A DNA stretch of 64,000 bases from Sva-07 sp963716095. Lineage in GTDB: Bacteria; Actinomycetota; Acidimicrobiia; Acidimicrobiales; Ilumatobacteraceae. Under the pieces are notes generated by a model. That model worked only from the letters and a program-made list of their open reading frames with translations, was not told the DNA's origin and ran no database searches. Location of the stretch: the NCBI GenBank assembly GCA_963716095.1, contig CAVQSV010000005.1, positions 124,001 to 188,000 on the forward strand, in the 5' to 3' direction. Each line of letters starts with the position of its first letter. The first letter of the stretch is position 1. Below, piece by piece: positions 17,927-27,100 of the stretch. Made by a program: the position numbers and the translations under genes.

Positions 17927-18169
17927 ATGACCGTGCGTGACGTCATGCTCTACATCACTCTCGTGGTCAACGTGGTCGCGATGGGCGCCTTGATCGCTGG
18001 CATCTTGATGCACAGCGGTCGTGGTGGTGGCCTGTCGGACATGTTCGGCGGCGGTGGTGGCGCAGCGCTCGGGTCGTCGGCTGCCGAACGGAACCTCAAC
18101 CGGATCACGTTCGTGTTCGCCCTCATCTGGATCTTCACGCTCGTGGCGCTCTCGTTCCTCTTCCCCTGA
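17927..18169 (+). CDS. secG: Preprotein translocase subunit SecG
   Basis: 80-residue protein with two transmembrane helices (about 8-28 and 57-78) joined by a glycine-rich cytoplasmic loop: HSGRGGGLSDMFGGGGG, the hallmark of SecG. It is the small accessory subunit of SecYEG that helps SecA cycling. ATG 17927 chosen; a GTG six bases later is also possible. In other actinobacteria secG follows tpiA, so here the ancestral tpiA-secG neighbourhood appears to be split by the ABC transporter operon. tRNA-Leu follows 57 bases downstream. Confidence 0.92.
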   Translation: MTVRDVMLYITLVVNVVAMGALIAGILMHSGRGGGLSDMFGGGGGAALGSSAAERNLNRITFVFALIWIFTLVALSFLFP

Positions 18170-18226
18170 TCAGGATCTGAGTGGAGCAAACGCCCACATC
18201 GGGTACAGTTTCGAACCCACAACCAC

Positions 18227-18315
18227 GTCGGAGTGGCGGAATGGCAGACGCGCTAGCTTGAGGTGCTAGTGCCCTATTTATGGGCGTGGGGGTTCAAGTC
18301 CCCCCTCCGACACCA
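18227..18315 (+). tRNA. tRNA-Leu (anticodon GAG)
   Basis: Class II tRNA with a long variable arm. Acceptor GTCGGAG pairs with CTCCGAC, anticodon stem CTAGC/GCTAG, loop TTGAGGT with GAG at 18260-18262, variable arm TGCCCTATTTATGGGCG, T loop GTTCAAG, and an encoded 3' ACCA. Its 3' side faces a decayed serine-recombinase gene, so it may have served as an integration site. Confidence 0.95.
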
Positions 18316-18337
18316 GCAGGTCTCAACGGATCGGTTC

Positions 18338-18364
18338 CGTAGCCCTACCTCGTGGAGGGCTACG
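18338..18364. terminator. Hairpin downstream of tRNA-Leu
   Basis: CGTAGCCCT, nine-base loop, AGGGCTACG: a perfect 9-bp stem 22 bases after tRNA-Leu. It also covers the stop codon of the recombinase remnant on the other strand (18360-18362). Probable transcription end for both sides. Confidence 0.55.
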
Positions 18365-18531
18365 TTGATTTCGGGGCCCCTCGCACCTCGACCTCGAGGT
18401 GGTCGCCGAACACGTTGACCTGCCGGACGAACTCATCGAGCAGGGTCCGGCGCCCATTGTCTGTGGCCGCACCCAGATCGCGTCCCAGTCAAGATCGGCC
18501 AGCATCGCGGCGACCTCTTCGAACTCTGCGC
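18360..18531 (-). pseudogene. Remnant of a large serine recombinase (C-terminus)
   Basis: On the reverse strand, AEFEEVAAMLADLDWDAIW followed, after a one-base shift near 18470, by RRTLLDEFVRQVNVFGDHLEV and RGAPKST then TAG, gives the familiar C-terminal end of actinobacterial large serine recombinases (coiled region, ERR-x-L-L-x-E-x-V, then a DHLEV beta strand and GAP). Nothing of the catalytic or zinc-ribbon domains is left upstream; the DNA between about 18532 and 18712 contains no recognisable gene. It lies 45 bases from the tRNA-Leu 3' end. Reading by eye only, so the family call is moderate. Confidence 0.55.
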
Positions 18532-18712
18532 TACCGGACCACGGTTGCAGCCTCTGGAGAGTTGAGAGAACTCTGTCCGGTCCGACAACCCCGGTTCGGC
18601 TGGCGAAGCCATCTCACCTGCGGCGGCTTGCTTTCCAGATGTTGTACGGTCGGAGGGTCAATCAAGTTGAGTGGGACGGGCAGACCACCTTCAGCTACCA
18701 CGAGGGGGAGAG

Positions 18713-19141
18713 ATGAACGCAACGATCCGATCGGTGTTCGGAGTATTGGCCGCGATCACTCTGATCACCAGCGCCTGCGGGAGCGATGACGACTCATCCA
18801 CCGTGGGGGAGCCCGCTGGAACCGTCACGGAGGACATCACCGCGTCCAGCGGAGGCGATGGCGATCTGTCCGCCTACGGGACCGACCGTCCCGAGAGTGT
18901 TGTTGGCGGAGCGGTATTCGATGCGATGACTTTCCTGACCTACCCGGAAGAGATGGCCGTGTGCACCTCGGAGACGATGCTGTCGTCGTCGACCGAAGAG
19001 GAACTGGTTGCGGCCGGCATCGAAGCCATCCAGGAGGCCGCAGTCGAGGCCGCTCTTGCGTGCGGTGCTGACGAAGAGGTCATGGACAGTCTCCGCTTGA
19101 CGCTGCAGCGTTCGGAGCTGAACAGCGACGAATCGGGCTGA
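18713..19141 (+). CDS. Small secreted lipoprotein, unknown function
   Basis: 142 residues. N-terminal signal peptide with lipobox TSACGSDDD, then a Ser/Thr/Gly-rich linker to about residue 60. The C-terminal part (about 70-142) has two cysteines in CTSETML and LACGADEE, probably a disulfide outside the cell, and Glu-rich helices. A Shine-Dalgarno-like GAGGGGGAGAG precedes ATG 18713. The -ACGSDD- lipobox is shared with three other lipoproteins of the window. I do not recognise the family. Convergent with the MBL hydrolase. Confidence 0.65.
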   Translation: MNATIRSVFGVLAAITLITSACGSDDDSSTVGEPAGTVTEDITASSGGDGDLSAYGTDRPESVVGGAVFDAMTFLTYPEEMAVCTSETMLSSSTEEELVAAGIEAIQEAAVEAALACGADEEVMDSLRLTLQRSELNSDESG

Positions 19142-19337
19142 GCCACACACCGGGGCCGCACTTTCGGCGCCGTGCAATGGCTCGCGTCTGACACGAACGC
19201 GCCCGGGGGCCGGCGAACTGTTGTGGCTTCGACGTTGGTGAGGGTGCCCGCTGGTCATGTCGCCAGATTGTCCCAACACCAGAGTCGAGCGAACGTTGAG
19301 ATCGGTGACGTCGGTCCTCCGACACCAGTACGGCTTT

Positions 19338-19380
19338 CTCGTGAACAACTCCACCTCTGAGGCGTGGACGTGTTCACGAG
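19338..19380. repeat. Family A inverted repeat, copy 1
   Basis: 43 bp with arms CTCGTGAACA / TGTTCACGAG and loop with CACCTCTGAGGCGTGGA. Lies between convergent genes; the right arm supplies the stop codon (19374-19376) of the reverse-strand MBL hydrolase. Left flank GACACCAGTACGG and right flank TTCGCTG are also shared with copy 2. The 19142-19337 stretch upstream holds no gene I can support. Confidence 0.85.
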
Positions 19381-20087
19381 TTCGCTGCAAGGCGCTCCGT
19401 GGACGGTCGGTAGATCGTCCGGTCATGGCTGAAGTGCGCAGCGGCGATCTGGAGACGCCGGAGACGATCGAGTGTCTCGGCTGCCACCTGCTGATATGTC
19501 TCGTCGTGGATGTTGTCGGCCGCGACGGCGCCAGCACTGAACTCGGCGCACGTGTAGCAACACTGGCCGGCGATGAGCTGTGCTCGGCCGTCGGTGCCCT
19601 GAACCAACAGCGACTGGTGGCCGGGCGTATGCCCTGGGGTGGCCAAGATCTTGACCCCGGGAGCGATCTCCTCGTCGCCGTCGATGACTCGTCGTCGGTC
19701 GGGTTCGATGTGAGCCCACTCGGCGATCGTGTAGTGCGGTTGTCGTGCTGCGGCAAGTTCGGCCGACTGGACATAGACGGGCACCGAGGGGAGGGCGTGG
19801 TTCTGGCCGCAGTGATCGAAGTGCAGGTGGCTGTTCACGATCGCTGCGACGTCGCGTTCGTCGACGCCGACCGCGTTGAGTGCATCGATGATGGGGGTGA
19901 TCTCGGGCTGCTGGTAGATGTCCTCGATCAACGGATGGCCTGGACCGACGCCGGTATCGAACACGACCACGCCGTCGGGGTGACGGATCACGAACGCCCG
20001 GATCAGGGCTGTCACATCGTCGACTCGGGGATGCCAGTCAGGCAGTTGCACCTCACCGAGTTCGAGGACCTCGACGACGAGTGTCAT
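19374..20087 (-). CDS. MBL-fold metallo-hydrolase (lactonase-like)
   Basis: 237-residue metallo-beta-lactamase-fold hydrolase. The metal site HLHFDHCGQN is intact (H-x-H-x-D-H), and later ligands appear in ATPGHTPGHQS and AAAHFSHD. It resembles the branch with N-acyl homoserine lactonases and related quorum-quenching enzymes, but the exact substrate is open. ATG 20087 chosen because VVEVLELGEV begins the fold; the open frame continues upstream to 20618 inside another gene. Its C-terminal codons and stop lie in the arm of repeat family A, suggesting that insertion of the repeat set the present C-terminus. Confidence 0.8.
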   Translation of the reverse strand: MTLVVEVLELGEVQLPDWHPRVDDVTALIRAFVIRHPDGVVVFDTGVGPGHPLIEDIYQQPEITPIIDALNAVGVDERDVAAIVNSHLHFDHCGQNHALPSVPVYVQSAELAAARQPHYTIAEWAHIEPDRRRVIDGDEEIAPGVKILATPGHTPGHQSLLVQGTDGRAQLIAGQCCYTCAEFSAGAVAADNIHDETYQQVAAETLDRLRRLQIAAAHFSHDRTIYRPSTERLAANS

Positions 20088-20235
20088 GGCCGGGCCGCCG
20101 CCTCGTGATCCGCCTGCGCACTCCCCACGTTGACATCCTCCCAGACTCGTCTCGACACGCCTGACGTCGGCCGTCCCACAACCGGCGACGGAGACGGACA
20201 GCGTCCCCCGATCGGGCTCCTGGCCCTCGGCCGGG

Positions 20236-21195
20236 TCAGGGTTGGTACTGGGCCACGAGTCGTTGTCCGAGGCTGTGGAGTTCGGTTCGCAAGCTCGACG
20301 GCTCGAGAACTTCGACGACTGGCGCGAAGCCAGCCAGCTCAGCGACGGGTGTGTGGGTCGCGGGAAACGTGATCTCCACCTGCAGCCGGCCGTCATCGTC
20401 GGTGGTGGTGGCGGTGGGGTGGACAGAGACCCTGTCCGTTCCGAACTGAGCGCGCAGCCAGCTGACGGCTCGTGGTTCGGCGAGGGCGCTGACGGTTTGC
20501 TCGCCGCGCAGCTCGGCGATGTTGGCGGCGATCGTCTCCCATTCTTGTCTGAGGTCGAAGTCCGGTGGACGGACACTGGGCTGGTCGGTGAGTTGCGCCG
20601 ACTGGATCCTCCAGACACGGAACGTTCGCTGGCCAGCGCCGGTGCCGGCGATCAGGTACCACGTGTCTTGCTTCGACACGAGCCCCAGCGGGTGCACTGT
20701 TCGCTCGGTGACGTTGCCGTGCCGGTCCTGGTAGCCGAGCTGCACCTGGACTCCGGTGACGATGGCTTGTTGCAGCGTTTCGAGGTGCGGGGGCGGTTCC
20801 GGGCTGTCGCCGCCCCACCCGGCCGGGTCGAGAACAATTGCCGATGCCGCTTGTTCTGCTTCGGCTCGGAACGTTTCGGGGAGCGCCTGGATGAGCTTGC
20901 GGAGTGCCGCTTTGGCTTCGGGGGTGACGGCCGACGAGGGGCCGGCGATGAGGAACAGGGTTCTGGCTTCTGCGGCGGTCAGTCCGGTGAGGTCGGTGCG
21001 GGCTCCGCCGACGAGGGACCATCCTCCGCGGCGGCCGGGTTGGGAATACACGGGGATTCCAGCGACAGCGAGGGCTTCGAGGTCGCGGCGGGCAGTGCGG
21101 GTCGACACTTCGAGTTCGGCGGCGACCTGGGCGGCCGTGACGCGGCCGCGCGTCTGGAGAAACAGCAGTGTGGCCACGAGGCGGTCGGCGCGCAT
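20236..21195 (-). CDS. WYL-domain transcriptional regulator
   Basis: 319 residues. N-terminal helix-turn-helix of the DeoR/HTH_11 type (about 1-60: ADRLVATLLFLQTRGRVTAA, then STRTARRDLEALAVAG). The central WYL domain at about 140-215 has the ligand-binding part with KQDTWYLIAG and VWRIQS, followed by a WCX-like C-terminal extension. Such regulators bind small ligands or single-stranded nucleic acid and act as activators or repressors. It is divergent from the TIGR03086 gene with 62 bases between starts, so that gene is the likely target. Confidence 0.88.
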   Translation of the reverse strand: MRADRLVATLLFLQTRGRVTAAQVAAELEVSTRTARRDLEALAVAGIPVYSQPGRRGGWSLVGGARTDLTGLTAAEARTLFLIAGPSSAVTPEAKAALRKLIQALPETFRAEAEQAASAIVLDPAGWGGDSPEPPPHLETLQQAIVTGVQVQLGYQDRHGNVTERTVHPLGLVSKQDTWYLIAGTGAGQRTFRVWRIQSAQLTDQPSVRPPDFDLRQEWETIAANIAELRGEQTVSALAEPRAVSWLRAQFGTDRVSVHPTATTTDDDGRLQVEITFPATHTPVAELAGFAPVVEVLEPSSLRTELHSLGQRLVAQYQP

Positions 21196-21257
21196 GACGT
21201 CAGTTTCTCACGGAACGTGGACAACAGGTGGCCACGTTGGGGTGGAGGATGGGGTGC

Positions 21258-21917
21258 ATGAACGAACAGCAACAGCACACCTCACCGACAAGCTCGACCA
21301 CCCACGAACGCACCGACCCGCGGCCGATTCTCGACCGTGGGATCGCCACAGGCGGGTCCGTCATCGCTCGCATCCGGCCCGACCAGATGACCGCCCCAAC
21401 GCCCTGCTCCGAGATGGACGTGCGCACCATGCTCGGGCACCTCGTCGCCGTGCTCGACCGCATCGCTGCGCTCGGTCGGGGCGACGACCCCTTTGCCGTC
21501 ACCGAGACCCCCGTCCCCGACGACGGCTGGTCTGACGCCTGGACGACATCGGCTCGCCGCGCCGCTGACGCGTGGAGCGACGATGCCGTGCTCGAACAGC
21601 CCATGGCGCTGCCGTGGATCCAGGGCAACGGCGCCGAGATCCTGACGTCCTACTTCTCCGAACTGACCGTCCACACCTGGGACCTCGCGACCGCGACCGG
21701 ACAACACCCAGACTGGGACGACACCATCGTCACCGCAGCGCTCGCCGCGCGCGACTTCCTCCCCGCCGAGAACCGCCGCGCGCTCTTCGAGGAGATCTCG
21801 ACCGCGATGGGCCTCGACGAGGTCGCGATCCCGTTCGCCGAGGCGGTCACCATCCCCGACGACGCCCCTGCCATCGACCGCCTCGTTGCGTGGAACGGCC
21901 GAGATCCCAGCCGCTGA
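21258..21917 (+). CDS. TIGR03086 family metal-binding protein
   Basis: 219 residues, DinB/mycothiol-dependent maleylpyruvate isomerase N-terminal-like fold. TPCSEMDVRTMLGHLVAVLDR carries the first helix histidine and SELTVHTWDLATATG the second, with the HTWDLA motif diagnostic of the family; a divalent metal is expected between the four helices. Biochemical role unknown for most members. Start at ATG 21258. The divergent WYL regulator probably controls it. A second, shorter TIGR03086 protein is encoded at 45196-45717. Confidence 0.82.
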   Translation: MNEQQQHTSPTSSTTHERTDPRPILDRGIATGGSVIARIRPDQMTAPTPCSEMDVRTMLGHLVAVLDRIAALGRGDDPFAVTETPVPDDGWSDAWTTSARRAADAWSDDAVLEQPMALPWIQGNGAEILTSYFSELTVHTWDLATATGQHPDWDDTIVTAALAARDFLPAENRRALFEEISTAMGLDEVAIPFAEAVTIPDDAPAIDRLVAWNGRDPSR

Positions 21918-22004
21918 CCCGTCTGCGACCCCGTGGCTCACGGGCACCGAGGGGCGCTCGGGCGATGTGCTGGCGTTCAGGTCGCGGTCTGTACGGTGAC
22001 GATC

Positions 22005-23750
22005 ATGGGCGTGGGCGAATCGGACCAGACTGTGGCGCGACCCGGCGCCAAGCCCACGGGACTTGCTCGGTTCGTCCCGATGATCGGCTGGATCCGGCAG
22101 TACGAACGGGTATGGCTGCGCAGTGACCTCGTCGCTGGCCTCGCCGTTGCGGCGTTGGTGGTACCGAAGTCGCTGGGCTACGCGGGGATCGCCGGTGTGC
22201 CGATCCAGCACGGTCTCTACGCCGCGGCCGCCGGCACGATCCTCTACGCCGTGTTCGGGACCGCCCGGCAGATCTCGACGGGTCCCAGTTCTGCGCTCGC
22301 AGCGGTGGCGGGAAGCGCGGTGCTGCTGGCGGGCGTGTCGGGCGACGATGCGGTTGCATTGGTGGCAGCGATCACGCTGGTGACGGGTCTGTTGTTCCTG
22401 CTGCTCGCCATCTTCAAGATGGGCTGGATCTCGCTGTTCCTGTCCAAGGCGGTCATCACGGGGTTTCTCTTCGGCGCAGCGATCGAGGTGGTGATCGGCG
22501 AACTCCCGAAGATCACCGGTACCTCGATCGATGGGGCGAACGCGTGGCGCAAGCTGGGCAACTGGATCGTCGGGCTGGGCGATCTCGACGGTGCGACGCT
22601 GCTGGTCGGACTGGTCTCACTCGTCGTGATCATCGGGATCCGGTTCTCGCCGCTCAAAGTGCCTGGGGCGCTCGTCCTCGTCATCGGCGGGCTCGGTGCC
22701 TCGATGCTGTTCGACTTCGCCGACAGCTCGATTGCGTTGGTCGGTGACGTGCCCCGGGGTTTTTCGGCGCCGAGTCTGCCCTCGGTCGACTTCGTGATCT
22801 CGAACATCTCGACGATCGGCCCGGCCGCAATCGGTCTGCTGCTGATCGGGTTCTCGCAGACTGCCGGCGACGCTCGATCGTTCGCGTCCAAGCACGGCTA
22901 CCGCATCGACATCGATCAGGAGTCGGTCGCACAAGGCATGGCGAACGTGGGCTCGGGGGTGCTGCAGGGGATTCCGGTGTCGACGAGTCTGTCGGCCAGC
23001 TCGCTCAACGACCAGTCGGGGGCGAAGACGTCGTTGGCGTCATTGACCACCGGTGTGTTGATCGTGCTCACGTTGCTCGTGCTGGCACCGGTGTTCTCCG
23101 AACTTCCGAAGGCGGTGCTCGCGGCCTTGATCATCGACGCCGTCGTGTTCGGCATGATGGACGTGGCAGAGATGCGACGCCTGCGGCGCGTTGCGCGCGT
23201 CGACTTCTGGATCGCGGTCGCTGCCATCGTGGCGGTGCTCACAGCCGGCGTGCTCGCCGGAGTGATCATCGGTGTCATGCTCTCACTCGGATGGCTGGTG
23301 TACATCAACGCCAACCCGGAGATGCCAGTGCTCGGCCGCCAACCGGACTCGCAGGTGTTCCGAAGCCTCGAGCGATATCCGGACGGTGAGACCTACGAGG
23401 GGCTGCTCGTACTCCGATTCGACGCAGGGCTGTTCTTCGCGAGCTCCGACGCACTCGAGGACCGACTCCGCGAGCTGGCCCAGAGCGCGGTGATCCCATA
23501 CGACACGATCGTGGTGTCGTTCGAGGGCATCGACTTCGTCGATTCGCAGGGTTCGGCGAAGCTCGCCGAGATCCTGGAGCTGGCCGACACCTACGGCGCC
23601 GAGGTCCGGCTCGCGAGGGTGAAGCCGGCGGTTCTCGAAGTGCTGCGCCTCGACGGCGTGATCGACACGCTCGGCGAGGATCACGTGTACGGCAACGTGT
23701 ATCGAGCAGTGGAGGATCGGATCCGGGCGGACCCGAACGGCGCTGCGTAG
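22005..23750 (+). CDS. SulP family anion transporter with STAS domain
   Basis: 581-residue SLC26/SulP transporter. About 10-14 membrane helices span residues 40-440, with the sulfate-transporter signature around DLVAGLAVAALVVPKSLGYA and a GLYAAAAGTILYAVFGTARQ stretch. The STAS domain (about 455-575) ends the protein, with DTIVVSFEGIDFVDSQG and a serine in place for possible phosphorylation. Likely substrate sulfate, bicarbonate or another inorganic or dicarboxylic anion; no carbonic anhydrase or sulfur gene is adjacent to decide. ATG 22005 chosen as start. Confidence 0.9.
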   Translation: MGVGESDQTVARPGAKPTGLARFVPMIGWIRQYERVWLRSDLVAGLAVAALVVPKSLGYAGIAGVPIQHGLYAAAAGTILYAVFGTARQISTGPSSALAAVAGSAVLLAGVSGDDAVALVAAITLVTGLLFLLLAIFKMGWISLFLSKAVITGFLFGAAIEVVIGELPKITGTSIDGANAWRKLGNWIVGLGDLDGATLLVGLVSLVVIIGIRFSPLKVPGALVLVIGGLGASMLFDFADSSIALVGDVPRGFSAPSLPSVDFVISNISTIGPAAIGLLLIGFSQTAGDARSFASKHGYRIDIDQESVAQGMANVGSGVLQGIPVSTSLSASSLNDQSGAKTSLASLTTGVLIVLTLLVLAPVFSELPKAVLAALIIDAVVFGMMDVAEMRRLRRVARVDFWIAVAAIVAVLTAGVLAGVIIGVMLSLGWLVYINANPEMPVLGRQPDSQVFRSLERYPDGETYEGLLVLRFDAGLFFASSDALEDRLRELAQSAVIPYDTIVVSFEGIDFVDSQGSAKLAEILELADTYGAEVRLARVKPAVLEVLRLDGVIDTLGEDHVYGNVYRAVEDRIRADPNGAA

Positions 23751-23880
23751 GACCTCACTCGCGCGGCCACCCCGCGTGTCCAACGAAGGGCTTCGGCGCA
23801 CTCGTTCGCTCCGGCCCACCGCCAGCGACGGCGCGACGATGTGAACATGGAGCGACCAACCATGCGGATCACTCGAGTCG

Positions 23881-23994
23881 AGTGTCGGCGAACATGGAGC
23901 GCGACTCGCCGATGATCAACCCCAAGACGACGTTCGCGTGATGATCGGCCCCGACGGCCACCCGTTCTGTCTGTTCTTGGATCACGCCCTCTGA
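23881..23994 (+). pseudogene. C-terminal remnant of a VOC/glyoxalase-like protein
   Basis: A frame ending TGA 23992-23994 reads GARLADDQPQDDVRVMIGPD, then GHPFCLFLDHAL, the typical end of VOC-superfamily proteins (DP/DxxGHPFCL). No upstream part of the ~120-residue fold is found; the bases from 23751 to 23880 contain no recognisable codons for it, and no start is available. Best read as a truncated leftover between the SulP and HD-GYP genes. Recognition rests on about 32 residues. Confidence 0.5.
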
Positions 23995-24124
23995 TCGACC
24001 GAACAGGAATGGCCTCGGCTGATGCGTGCCAACGCCGTGCGGAAGGCTCCGGCCTCCCTCGACCGGTCCGCCGAGTACCAGACTCATTGTTCAGTCTTGG
24101 CCGCGACGTGCCGATTGTTCCCTT

Positions 24125-27100
24125 GTGAACCTGTTGTCGCCACCGCGCCCGGACGCCTCGTCGTCCGGCGGTGTCGATCCGCAGTCGGATGGTGGTCGGT
24201 GGTCGGATCGGCCGGTACTCGGGCGGGTACTGAAGCTGCTCGTGCTGCTCGGACCGATCGTGGTCTCGGTCGGTTTCGTCGCGGTCGTCAGTCGTCTCGT
24301 GCCTCGCCCCGAGCAGTGGTACGGCGTTGTCGGCTGGTGGATTGGCCTGACAGCGGCGTCGACCGCGGTGCTGATCGTCACGGAACGGGTGTTGCGCAGA
24401 TTTCTGCCGTTGGTGGCTCTGTTCAGGTTGTCCCTGGTCTTCCCGGATCATGCGCCGTCGCGCTTCAAGGTCGCGATGCGGACGAACACCGTGCGACAGG
24501 TCCAACGTTCACTGGAAGCCGGCCAATTGCAGCAGGACGACTTCCAGGAAGCGGCCGAACGGTTGGTGGGGTTGGCGGGAGCGTTGAACACCCACGATCG
24601 GATGACCCGTGGTCACACCGAACGCGTTCGCGCCTATTCGTTGATGATCGGTGAAGAACTCCACCTACCGAAAGACGACCTGGAGCGGCTGCACTGGGCT
24701 GGGCTCGTGCACGACATCGGCAAGCTGGAAGTTCCGCCGTCGATCCTGAACAAGCCGGGTCGCCCCGACGAGGATGAATGGGCGATCCTCAAACAGCATC
24801 CGGCGGCTGCGGTGCCGTTGCTCGAGTCGCTCCGTCCGTGGTTGGGGGAGTGGGCTGACGCTGCCAGCCAGCATCACGAGCGATGGGACGGCAAGGGCTA
24901 CCCGCTGGGACTGGCCGGGGAACAGATCAGCCTGTCGGGACGGATCGTTGCCGTCGCAGACGCCTACGACGTGATGACGTCGGTCCGGTCGTACAAGAAG
25001 GCGATGACACCGGAGGCGGCGAGGGCGGAACTGGCGCGTTGTGCCGGCACGCAGTTCGACGCCGACGTCGTGCGCGCCTTCATGAACATCTCCGTCGGCA
25101 GACTCCGCCTCATCATGGGGCCGCTGTCATGGGTGGCACAAGCACCGGTGCTCGGCAACATCCCGATCGGCGCAACTGCGATCGCTGCAGCGTCCTCGAC
25201 TCGCGTCGATCGGAATCGCCGTCGTGCCGGCCTCATCAGCAGCGGTGACCCGACGCCGGTGGTTGCGTTCACCGATGCGCCGACCGCGCAACCGATGCTG
25301 GTCGTCGGGATCGGAAGATCAACGAATCGTCCTCGATACGACGCCTGGTGACGAGCCGCCGACGAGCATGATCGTCACATCGCTGCCGGATCACCTCCGG
25401 CTCGAATCGGCCTCGGTCCTGATCCCCGATGACAACTGGTTCGGACGCAGCGTCGGCGAGTATCAAGCCTGCTGGGATGACGAGTGCTCGACGGCGCGGC
25501 TCGACGTCGAAGTGCAACCGGTGAACGACGTGCCGACAGCAGCTGCCGACGGTGCCACCACGCCAGAAGGAACAGCGGTCACGATCGATGTCGTCGCCAA
25601 CGACAACGACATCGAAGACGGACGGCCGGCGCTCATGTCCGTTCGTCCCGAGTCGCTACCGGCCGGAGGCACCGCAACGCTGACATCCGACGGTCGGGTG
25701 CGGTTCCAACCAGCCGACAGCTTCGTCGGGACGGAGCGACTGATCTACGAGATCGTCGACCGCGACGGTGCCGTGGCGAGCGGAACGGTCACCGTCGAGG
25801 TCACTGCTGTCGACAGCCCGCCTCGCGCTGTCGACGACATCGTGACCACCAGCGCTGGTGCCACCGACGCGATCGACGTTCTCGCCAACGACACCGACGA
25901 CGAAGACGAACAACTGATGATCGTTGCCGTGACCTCACCATCTGTCGGTGAGGTCGTCCTCACCGCCAACACCGTCACCTTCTCCGCGCCAGCCGCCGCA
26001 GCTGGGCAGACGAGCTTCACGTACACGATCGAGGATGGCCACGGAGGACGGAGTGAAGCCACCGTCTACGTCACCATCGTCGGTGCTGACCCTGCCCCGA
26101 CCGCGCCGCCGCCGCCGCCGACACCGCACCGCCACCGCCGACACCGCCATCGCCATCGCCATCGCCACACCGCCACCGCCACCGCCGACACCGAGGGCGA
26201 CACCGACACCGCCGGTGGTGCCCCCCCAGCCCTCCCCGACGGCCCGGCCAGACCAAGCGACCATGATCGAGGACGACTCGCCGATCGACATCGACGTGCT
26301 CGCCAACGACACCAGCGCCGATGGTGACCTCACCAACGACACCGTGAGCATCATCGGTACACCGGGCAGCGGCACTGCCCGGATCGTCGGCCAGAGCATG
26401 CGGTATCAGCCGAGCCCCGACGCCAACGGCGTCGACACCGTCACCTACCAGGTGTGCGAAACGGCCAACTCCTGCGACATCGCCACCGTGACGATCACCA
26501 TCGCAGCGCGCAACGACGCGCCCCGATTCCTCGATGCCGGCGCGATCGTCGTCACCGAGGACAGCGGTCCGATCTCGATCAGCACCTGGGCCACCTCGAT
26601 CTCAGCCGGAGCGCCGAACGAGTCTGCGCAGAACGTCGGGTTCACCGTGACCGTCGACCAGCCGGCCATGTTCGCGACGCTTCCCGCCGTCGACTCCAAC
26701 GGCACACTGACCTTCACTCCAGCGGCGGACGCCAACGGCCCAGCCACCATCACGGTCACCGCAGTCGATGATGGCGGCAGCGACAACGGCGGCGACGACT
26801 CCTCGTCCGCTCACACCGCGACGCTCACGGTGACGGCAGTCAACGACGCCCCGACGTTCACGGGCGGCGGCAACATCAGCACCGTCGAGGACAACGGGCC
26901 GACGTCGATTGCAGGATGGGCCACGTCAATCCAGACCGGGCCCGCAAACGAAGCAAGCCAGACACTGGCGTTCGCGGTCCAAGTCGATCGGCCGGCGCTC
27001 TTCTCCAGCCAACCGGCGATCGATCCATCCGGAGCGCTGGCGTTCACGCCCGCCCCCAACGCCAACGGCTTGGCGACGATCACCGTCACCGCGGTCGACG

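Noticed and set aside
18532..19337. Other recombinase or phage parts around the tRNA-Leu remnant
   Set aside because: No catalytic or zinc-ribbon domain, integrase or structural motif could be read in any frame; only the lipoprotein gene is supported.
21258..21917. Mycothiol-dependent maleylpyruvate isomerase
   Set aside because: Only the general DinB/TIGR03086 fold is supported; no gentisate pathway genes nearby.
24125..25351. HD-GYP gene as a separate complete protein ending at 25351
   Set aside because: The last 12 residues are not family-like and a one-base change joins it smoothly to the repeats; kept as an alternative only.
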